The notes below the pieces were generated by a model that was not told where the DNA came from, searched no databases, and saw nothing but the letters and a program-made list of their open reading frames with translations. Positions 31,933 through 37,546 of a stretch of 37,546 bases of DNA are shown here, in pieces. The stretch comes from Novosphingobium sp. (GTDB taxonomy: Bacteria > Pseudomonadota > Alphaproteobacteria > Sphingomonadales > Sphingomonadaceae): positions 1-37,546 of the forward strand of contig JAHFPT010000037.1 of the NCBI GenBank assembly GCA_023266625.1, read 5' to 3'. The position numbers and the translations under genes were made by a program. Numbering within the stretch: the first letter of the stretch is position 1; the number at the start of each line of letters is the position of its first letter.

Positions 31933-33201
31933 ATGAGTGAAAACATCGACACCGAAGTATTGGCAGCCTCGGCCGCCAAATATTGGGCAGACGAAGGCTA
32001 TTCTCCTGGCGGTGTCATCCGCGAAGTCGACTACGCTACCCAGTCGACCGGTCTGGATCCGTCGCTAAAGGGCATCAAGATCGTCGATTGCGACACGCAC
32101 TTCACCGAAGTTGGTGACATGTTTACGTCGCGCGCTCCGGCCCGCCTGAAAGACAAGATGCCGCGAATCAGCCGCATTGATGGTGTCGATCGCTGGCAGG
32201 TCGCTGGCCGCGACTTCGGTAGCATGGGTGGCAATGTGATCGGCAAGGATAACAACAAGCTGCTCGGCCGGCTGGCCTTCCCTACCCTCGACGACGCTCA
32301 CGACGGCGGCTCGCAGGTGAAGGCGCGGATTCAGGCGATGGACGACATGGGTATCCATGCGCAGATCTGTTTCCAGAACTCCGGGGTTACCCAGGTCGGT
32401 GCGTTGATGTCGCTGAAGGACGAAGAACTCGCGCTGACGATCGTCCAGATCTACAACGACGCTGCCGCCGAACGGCAGGAAGAGTCCGGCCAGCGTCTCT
32501 TCACCATGGCGATGCTTCCCTATTGGGACCAGAAGGTGATGGAGAAGGAGGCCCAGCGTTGCCTCGACATCGGTCTGAAGGGCTTTACCTTGCCCGATAC
32601 CCCTGAAAAGTGCGGCGTTCCCTCGTTTCTCCATGATTTCTGGACGCCGTTTTTCGAAATGTGCGAGTCGACCGGCACGCCGCTTAACTTCCACCTCAAT
32701 GCGTCGATCGACCCGAACGCGATGACCTGGAAGGACTTCACGTTCGAGCAGATCCTGGCGGTGACCTCCACCATGATGACGCTGTGCACTGCGGCGACAA
32801 TGTCGAACTGGATCGTCAGCGGTCGTCTCGATCAGTTTCCCAAGCTCAAGATCGGCTTGATCGAAGCCGGCATGGGCTGGGTACCGTTCGTTCTTGAGGC
32901 GTTGGAGCATCAGTTCGACGAAATGCTGCCGAGCAAGGCGGGCATGCTGAAGCGCCGCCCGAAGGAATATTTCCGCGACCAGATCTGGACGACCTTCTGG
33001 TTCGAGAAGTTCGGCCCCAAGCATCTGCTTGAGGCTGTCGGCGTCGACAAGGTGCTGTTCGAAACGGATTATCCGCACCCGACGTCGCTGTATCCCGGGG
33101 TCCAGTCGCATCTGGTGGATGTGCTTGGCGGTTACGATTTCGACGTTCGCAAGAAGGTTCTGGAAGACAACGCGGTCAAGCTCTGGAACCTGCCTTTTTA
33201 A
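31933..33201 (+). CDS. Metal-dependent amidohydrolase/decarboxylase (ACMSD-like)
   Basis: 422 residues from the ATG at 31933 with GGAG 8 bases before. The Amidohydrolase_2 fold is marked by the first metal motif VDCDTHFTEV (Asp52, Asp54, His56), His in LNFHLNAS near the middle, and Asp in FETDYPHPTSLYPG near the C-terminus. Relatives decarboxylate aromatic acids (ACMSD, LigW) or hydrolyse lactones and beta-diketone C-C bonds. A 50-residue N-terminal extension precedes the barrel. It starts a plus-strand unit that goes on with SnoaL/CmcJ-like, alcohol dehydrogenase and CoA-transferase genes. Confidence 0.87.
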   Translation: MSENIDTEVLAASAAKYWADEGYSPGGVIREVDYATQSTGLDPSLKGIKIVDCDTHFTEVGDMFTSRAPARLKDKMPRISRIDGVDRWQVAGRDFGSMGGNVIGKDNNKLLGRLAFPTLDDAHDGGSQVKARIQAMDDMGIHAQICFQNSGVTQVGALMSLKDEELALTIVQIYNDAAAERQEESGQRLFTMAMLPYWDQKVMEKEAQRCLDIGLKGFTLPDTPEKCGVPSFLHDFWTPFFEMCESTGTPLNFHLNASIDPNAMTWKDFTFEQILAVTSTMMTLCTAATMSNWIVSGRLDQFPKLKIGLIEAGMGWVPFVLEALEHQFDEMLPSKAGMLKRRPKEYFRDQIWTTFWFEKFGPKHLLEAVGVDKVLFETDYPHPTSLYPGVQSHLVDVLGGYDFDVRKKVLEDNAVKLWNLPF

Positions 33202-33213
33202 GAGCGTCGCTGC

Positions 33214-33894
33214 GTGACATTTGAAGAACTGGCCGCGCGGGAGGCGATCCGAGACACTCTCGCAATCGCATCCCGCGCGGGCGATCATCTGAATACCGAG
33301 GACTACATCAGCTGTTTCATGGCCGATGGCGTCCTCGAATACGGAACGGTGATGCGCCATGTCGGCCATGCCGAACTTCGCGCGTGGCTCGAAAATGCCA
33401 AGGCACATGCCGAAAAGCGCGGCCTAATCCGGCATAACGTCACTTCTACGCAGATCGAGCTCAACGGTCTCGGTGGTGCGCTCGATAGTGACTCCCAAAG
33501 TGCTGAGGTCCACTCATATTATCAGGTCTATTCGGACATCGGCCCGGATCATTTCGGCTGGTATCATGACAGTTTCGTCCCGCATGGTGATCGCTGGCTG
33601 CTCAGGCGGCGGATCGTCGGAGTGGACTGGATTTCGGATCTGAGCAGGATCAATCATGCGCGCGCCCGCAGCCCAATTCGTCCACATCGACCAGGATCGC
33701 CCGACCGGTGCCCGCATGATCGCCGCGGCCGCCGGGGCCGAGACCGCCGCTCGCTATGGGCGTTCGATAATCCTGAATATCTGGCGTACACTGACCCCGC
33801 CGGCCCAGGACGTGCCGTTGGCGCTGTGCGATCAGAGGACACTGGACGAGGCCGACTGGGTCCTGGGCAGGACCATCGAACCATACATGCCTGA
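33214..33894 (+). CDS. SnoaL/NTF2-like protein, frame runs on into the next gene
   Basis: GTG start 12 bp after the amidohydrolase stop. The first ~148 residues show the NTF2-like pattern: FEELAAREAIRDTLAIASRA, DYISCFMADGVLEYG, a charged helix, and WLLRRRIVGVDWISDLSR as last strands. After that, to the stop at 33894, the frame is a Arg/Pro/Gly-rich out-of-phase reading of the CmcJ-like gene. The real 3' end was most likely cut when the two genes joined near 33650. A functional, extended protein is possible but unlikely to depend on the tail. Confidence 0.7.
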   Translation: MTFEELAAREAIRDTLAIASRAGDHLNTEDYISCFMADGVLEYGTVMRHVGHAELRAWLENAKAHAEKRGLIRHNVTSTQIELNGLGGALDSDSQSAEVHSYYQVYSDIGPDHFGWYHDSFVPHGDRWLLRRRIVGVDWISDLSRINHARARSPIRPHRPGSPDRCPHDRRGRRGRDRRSLWAFDNPEYLAYTDPAGPGRAVGAVRSEDTGRGRLGPGQDHRTIHA

Positions 33895-34111
33895 TCCAAC
33901 GCCCTACCTGAGCTCGGTCTTCACCCCGCGCCAGAGCTGGTATTACTTTTCGGACATGAGCACCAACGAAGCGCTGGTCTTCAAGAATTACGACAGCCGG
34001 ATCGGCATGCCGCTCGGAAGCCTGCACAGTGCTTTCAAACTGCCGGGCTCACCTGCCAACGCAGTCCCGCGCGCCAGTGCCGAAACACGGATTGTTGCGT
34101 TTTTCGATTGA
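33656..34111 (+). pseudogene. C-terminal half of a CmcJ/NvfI-like non-haem iron oxygenase
   Basis: 151 residues matching the second half of a family that usually runs to about 260-280. Visible are FVHIDQDRPTGA (the H-x-D metal pair), IILNIWRTLTPPAQDVPLAL, WYYFSDMSTNEALVFKNYDS, and a late His in GSLHSAFKLPG. These proteins are 2-oxoglutarate-type oxygenases. The first ~110 residues are absent, and the ATG at 33656 lies at the joint with the SnoaL gene, preceded by a weak AGGA. Both iron ligands of the H-x-D...H set survive, so residual function cannot be excluded. Confidence 0.65.
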
Positions 34112-34169
34112 GATCCGGCCGGCTATGCCCATGGTAGAGCCCGGCCCATGAAATTAAGGGTAAGATATC

Positions 34170-35180
34170 ATGCAAGTACCATTCGTCTGTGGCCCCAACG
34201 ACCTCCGCATGTTCGAGGTGGAGGCACCTATGGCCGGTCCGCGTGACGTGGTCCTGCGTGTTGGCTCGGTTGGCATCTGCGGCAGCGACCTCGGGTTTGT
34301 TGCTGTTGGCGGGATGATGGGGCCTACTGACAAGCCATTCCCGATCGGGCACGAACTGTCCGGCACGGTGATGGTGGCAGGGCATGAAGTGACATTGGTA
34401 AAGGCCGGTGACCGGGTGGTGGTCAATCCGCTGGTCAACATGGTCGGCAACGGCTCACCCGAAGGCGGTTTTGGCGAGCAATTGCTCATCCGCGACCTCG
34501 CAGGGCGGCCCGAGTCGCTGCTTGTGCTGCCCGACAATGTCTCGCTCGATGCAGGTGCCCTGGTCGAGCCGCTGGCTGTTGCAACCCACGGTGTGAACCA
34601 GCTCGGGGCAAAGCCGGGCGACAAGGTCGCGATCTTTGGAAGCGGGCCGATCGGCCTCGCTTCAGTGGTGGTGCTGCGCCATCGCGGCATCGAAAATGTG
34701 GTCGTGTTCGACCTATCGCCGTTCCGCCGCCAGCAAGCAATCAAGCTGGGCGCCAGCGCGGCGTTCGATCCGCGCGAAACGCCCGCTGCAGAAGCGCTGA
34801 TGGCGGAGCATGGCACGGTCAGGCTGTTCGGTCAGCCGGCCCCGGCCACGACCCATTATATCGAGGCCACGGGTGCGCCGGTGATCCCCGATATCATCGG
34901 GATGGCGCAGGGCGGGGCCATTTTGTGCGTATTGTCGTTGCAGAAATATCCGGTGTCGCTCAACTTCGGTCTCGTCATGGCCAAGGAACTGAGAATCGTC
35001 GGTTCAGTCGGCTCTCCTTCCGAATTCGTGGAAGTGCTGGCCATGCTGGAAACCGGCGCGGTGGATCTCGCTCCACTGGTGAGCCACCGATTCGAGGGCG
35101 CGAATTTCATGGAAGCCTTTGCCATGGCAAGCCAGCCCGACAAGGCGGCCAAAGTGCTCGTTCAGTACGACTTGGCCTGA
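34170..35180 (+). CDS. Zinc-dependent alcohol dehydrogenase (medium chain)
   Basis: 336 residues. The catalytic zinc site is Cys37 (VGICGSD), His61-Glu62 (IGHELSG) and Glu133 (GALVEPLAV); the nucleotide-binding loop is FGSGPIGLASV (156-166). The four-Cys structural zinc lobe is replaced by VNPLVNMVGNGSPEGGFGEQ, so it belongs to the sorbitol/threonine-dehydrogenase-like group that can lack that zinc. It would oxidise a secondary or cyclic alcohol. It lies in the same plus-strand unit as the amidohydrolase and CoA-transferase. Confidence 0.88.
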   Translation: MQVPFVCGPNDLRMFEVEAPMAGPRDVVLRVGSVGICGSDLGFVAVGGMMGPTDKPFPIGHELSGTVMVAGHEVTLVKAGDRVVVNPLVNMVGNGSPEGGFGEQLLIRDLAGRPESLLVLPDNVSLDAGALVEPLAVATHGVNQLGAKPGDKVAIFGSGPIGLASVVVLRHRGIENVVVFDLSPFRRQQAIKLGASAAFDPRETPAAEALMAEHGTVRLFGQPAPATTHYIEATGAPVIPDIIGMAQGGAILCVLSLQKYPVSLNFGLVMAKELRIVGSVGSPSEFVEVLAMLETGAVDLAPLVSHRFEGANFMEAFAMASQPDKAAKVLVQYDLA

Positions 35181-35330
35181 CGCCCCCCGCCGCCCGTTGC
35201 GCTATCGCGCCCACGATTAGTCCTGGCACGGCATGTCCTTGCGATCTGCACGGTTGGCATAATCATGGCATGCAGTATCAGGACGATGGCGCGTTGCTAT
35301 GCCGCCAGTTCCAGATTCGAGGTTTAAGTT

Positions 35331-36557
35331 ATGGCGCAGGTAATGGCAGGAGTGCGGATACTGGAGGTGGCGCAGTTCACCTTTGTGCCAGCTGCGGGCG
35401 GGCTCCTGGCGGACTGGGGAGCGGACGTCATCAAGATCGAGCATCCGGTGCGTGGCGACACCCAGCGAGGCTTTCTCAATGTGACTGGAATACCGGCCGA
35501 TCCCAACCGGCACATGCTGATGGAGCATCCCAACCGGGGAAAGCGCAGCGTTGGCATCGACCTGTCGACGGCCGAGGGGCAGGAACTGCTCTACGAAATT
35601 GCCAAGACTTGCGACGTTTTCCTGACCAACTATCTACCTTCGGTGCGGCAGAAGAACAAGTTCGACATTGAACATATCCGCGCCGCCAATCCGAACATCA
35701 TCTACGCACGCGGCTCGGCATACGGCGATAAGGGCCCCGAGCGCGACATCGGCGGGTTCGACAGCACGGCCTTCTGGACGCGCAGCGGCGTCGGCCGGGC
35801 GGTGACGCCCAAGGAAATGGACGGCATCCTCAGTCAGGCAGTCGCAGCGTTCGGCGACTCCATTGGCGGCATGAACATCGCCGGGGGCATTTCCGCGGCG
35901 CTGTTCCATCGTGATCGCACCGGCGAAGCGATCGAGATGGACGTCTCGCTGCTCAGCACCGCCTGGTGGGCAATCGGCGCGGGCATGGACATCGCGATGG
36001 AAAGTGGCGTCGCGATGCAAGCCCGGATGCCCTTCTCGGGCGGCAATCACGGCAATGCGTTCGTCGGCAACTTCACTTGTTCGGATGGTGGCATCATCAA
36101 CCTGTCGACTTTGACGCCAGGCCCCTATATCCGCGATCTGTTCACCCATCTGGGTATTCCCGAAGCGGCCGACGACCCGCGTTTTGCCTCGGTCGAGCCG
36201 CTGATGGCGAACTGGCAAGCGGCATCCGAGTTGCTGGTGGACGCCTTCCTCAAACAGCCTTTCACTTACTGGCGCGAACATCTGCGCACATACAAGGGCC
36301 AATGGGCGCCGGTTCAGAGTATGCTCGATCTGGTGACGGACGAGCAGGCACTGGCGAATGACATGATTTTCGAGGTGGAGCCGAGCGACGGCGGTGCGCC
36401 GATGAGGCTGGTGCGCGGTCCCGTTCAGTTCAACCATGAGCCTGTGCAGACCACCCGCTGTCCTCAGGCGTCGGAGCATACCGAGCCTTTCCTTATGGAG
36501 ATCGGGCTGGATTGGGACCGGATCGAGAAACTCAAAGCGGCTGGCGCGATCGCCTGA
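35331..36557 (+). CDS. CaiB/BaiF family CoA-transferase
   Basis: 408 residues. Class III CoA-transferase marks: LEVAQFTFVPAAGGLLADWG near the start, ADVIKIEHP, and the nucleophile candidate Asp176 in FGDSIGGMNIAGG. It moves CoA between acids, or racemises/activates an acid without ATP; in degradation pathways it often recycles CoA from a product to the entering substrate. This offers a second activation route beside the acyl-CoA synthetase. A good terminator follows at 36683. Confidence 0.9.
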   Translation: MAQVMAGVRILEVAQFTFVPAAGGLLADWGADVIKIEHPVRGDTQRGFLNVTGIPADPNRHMLMEHPNRGKRSVGIDLSTAEGQELLYEIAKTCDVFLTNYLPSVRQKNKFDIEHIRAANPNIIYARGSAYGDKGPERDIGGFDSTAFWTRSGVGRAVTPKEMDGILSQAVAAFGDSIGGMNIAGGISAALFHRDRTGEAIEMDVSLLSTAWWAIGAGMDIAMESGVAMQARMPFSGGNHGNAFVGNFTCSDGGIINLSTLTPGPYIRDLFTHLGIPEAADDPRFASVEPLMANWQAASELLVDAFLKQPFTYWREHLRTYKGQWAPVQSMLDLVTDEQALANDMIFEVEPSDGGAPMRLVRGPVQFNHEPVQTTRCPQASEHTEPFLMEIGLDWDRIEKLKAAGAIA

Positions 36558-36682
36558 TTGGCGGAACGCAAGGAAACGGACGGACAAGGGCCGCACGCTG
36601 ATGTCTCGAGCCTGCGGGCGGATCCCCAATGGCGGCGGCAAGATGCCGCTGTCCGCCGGAAAATCGGAAAGCTGGTCTGACG

Positions 36683-36704
36683 GCTGACGTACGGTCAGCT
36701 TTTT
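36683..36704 (+). terminator. Intrinsic terminator after the CoA-transferase
   Basis: GCTGAC-GTACG-GTCAGC forms a 6-bp stem with a 5-nt loop followed by TTTTT. It ends the plus-strand unit. The last codons and stop of the opposing SnoaL relic overlap it. Confidence 0.7.
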
Positions 36705-37084
36705 GCATTGTGCATCTGCTCGCCGTAGCTGACCCAGCTACAGAGCTCGCCGACCGGGACTGAGAGATCGTCGGACTTGGCGCCGTTGTCCTGCGCAGGG
36801 CCTTCGAACACGCGGGCCGCGAGTTCGCGCGAGGATGCCCGGCCGTCCAGCGGGTCGATGATCCGGCGATCGATGCGCCAGCCATCCGGCCCGCGCGAAA
36901 GGTAGATGCGCGAGATGTTGAGCCGCAGCAGCACCGGTTCACCGTCCTTGCGGCAGAAAATCAGGCTGTAGTTCGTGGCGATCGCGCGGTCCCCGTCCAG
37001 CTCGACATGGGGCAAGGTGCCGACATGTGCCGCCCCGTTGCCGGTGAGAGTGCGATGGCTGATCCCGTTCATCATGCCGCGGAT
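36695..37084 (-). pseudogene. 5'-truncated SnoaL/NTF2-like gene
   Basis: The family signal starts around IRGMMNGISHRTLTGNGAAH and runs through VELDGDRAIATNYSLIFCR, RLNISRIYLSRGPDGWRID to the end. The first ~40 residues with the start helix are absent; upstream of about 37085 the frame is the antisense of a thiolase end. So a SnoaL gene was cut and its head replaced. It has no ribosome site at the joint. Confidence 0.7.
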
Positions 37085-37086
37085 GT

Positions 37087-37318
37087 GGCCTTCGACAGCC
37101 AGGCGCTCTATTGCCAGCGGTTCCTCGGCATCGATCCGGAAAAGCTCAACGTCGATGGCGGTGGCATTTCGATCGGCCATCCCTTCGGTATGACGGGTTC
37201 GTGTCTGACCGGCCATGCGCTGATCGAAGGCAAGCGCCGCGGAGTGCGCTATGTGGTCGTGTCGATGTGTGTTGCCGGCGGAATGGGCGCCGCCGGGTTG
37301 TTCGAAGTGGCGAACTAG
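37087..37318 (+). pseudogene. 3' fragment of a thiolase
   Basis: The frame ending with the TAG at 37316 reads AFDSQALYCQRFLGIDPEKL, NVDGGGISIGHPFGMTGSCL and CVAGGMGAAGLFEV, the last ~75 residues of a thiolase including the catalytic His (GHP) and Cys (CVAGGMG) loops. The first ~310 residues are missing. It joins the SnoaL relic head to head at about 37085. This is the only thiolase sequence in the window. Confidence 0.78.
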
Positions 37319-37546
37319 GCGCAATCCATCGGCTGGCTCAATTCCCGTAAGTTGGCAAGCCGGACAAGCGCTATCAGACTGGCGAACAATGTCGTGAACA
37401 GGGCCGCCGACACCGAGGCTTCATGGACGTCCGCGATGATGAATGTCCGGTCACCGTGGCGGGCGATCCCAGCGGCGGCGTGCATGAGCAGGATCGGGTA
37501 CTGGGTGGTGAACATCACCCAGACCAGCGTCGGCATGAGCCAGCCG
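37315..37546 (-). CDS. Membrane protein, C-terminal part (gene continues past the window)
   Basis: At least 76 residues, open to the window edge. Two hydrophobic segments are seen, around TLVWVMFTTQYPILLMHAAA and VSAALFTTLFASLIALVRLA, separated by a polar loop GIARHGDRTFIIADVHEA. I do not recognise the family. Its stop codon shares the tetranucleotide CTAG (37315-37318) with the stop of the thiolase fragment on the other strand. Confidence 0.5.
   Translation of the reverse strand, partial: GWLMPTLVWVMFTTQYPILLMHAAAGIARHGDRTFIIADVHEASVSAALFTTLFASLIALVRLANLRELSQPMDCA

Noticed and set aside
32065..33408. 447-codon open frame on the minus strand opposite the amidohydrolase and SnoaL genes
   Set aside because: It is antisense to a clear enzyme gene with intact metal motifs, has no family signal and reflects high GC.

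Overview
The window looks like chromosome or large-replicon DNA of an alphaproteobacterium, most likely a sphingomonad (Sphingobium/Novosphingobium type). This rests on high GC, strong GGAG-type ribosome sites, the crowd of P450, SDR, SnoaL-like, acyl-CoA dehydrogenase and CaiB genes, and an alphaproteobacterial palindromic repeat near 31.75 kb. This is inference from gene content; no ribosomal RNA or housekeeping marker is present.

Layout. 1-2605: the end of a cytochrome P450, then a minus-strand pair for a hydroxypyruvate/glyoxylate-type reductase and a glycerate-kinase-like P-loop kinase that overlap by 11 bp. 2606-4373: a scar zone holding the 3' half of a tRNA-Gly(GCC) gene (an integration-site remnant), an AlpA-like regulator, a decayed NACHT-like P-loop ATPase cut just after its Walker A motif, and a truncated N-acyl-D-amino-acid-deacylase-type amidohydrolase. 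4557-12290: an MFS permease, two SDRs, a DapB-fold dehydrogenase, an IS200/IS605 element, a SnoaL-like protein, a chimeric alcohol dehydrogenase/DapB-like relic and a complete P450. 12109-14368: a SnoaL gene broken by an IS5-type transposase fragment, a small conserved-looking ORF, and an IS630 copy whose transposase has an internal deletion.

14505-29653 is the best-preserved part: a sugar-phosphate-isomerase-like TIM barrel, an enoyl-CoA hydratase facing the other way, then a long plus-strand run (acyl-CoA synthetase, Rieske oxygenase, class II aldolase-like protein, MFE2-type SDR, two acyl-CoA dehydrogenases, a crotonase with unusual active site, a double-hotdog thioesterase, a MaoC hydratase). 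It converges on a minus-strand run (SDR, aldehyde dehydrogenase, pterin carbinolamine dehydratase, Coq4-like protein). 30166-36557 holds a signal-peptide-less ABC-type ligand-binding protein, a metal-dependent amidohydrolase/decarboxylase, SnoaL and CmcJ-like pieces, a zinc alcohol dehydrogenase and a CaiB/BaiF CoA-transferase closed by a good terminator. 36.7 kb to the end holds a truncated SnoaL, a thiolase tail and part of a membrane protein.

Taken together the genes describe a CoA-dependent catabolic route: uptake (MFS), oxygenation (P450s, Rieske), CoA activation (synthetase, CaiB), dehydrogenation by a probably two-subunit acyl-CoA dehydrogenase, hydration, oxidation by SDRs, and C-C cleavage by an aldolase-like or metal-dependent enzyme. 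Paired short acyl-CoA dehydrogenases are known from steroid and other polycyclic side-chain pathways, so a polycyclic or terpenoid acid is a reasonable guess, but the sequence does not identify the substrate. Electron-transfer partners for the P450s and Rieske enzyme are not in the window. Repeated gene-to-gene fusions with loss of ends show that the region has been heavily rearranged.
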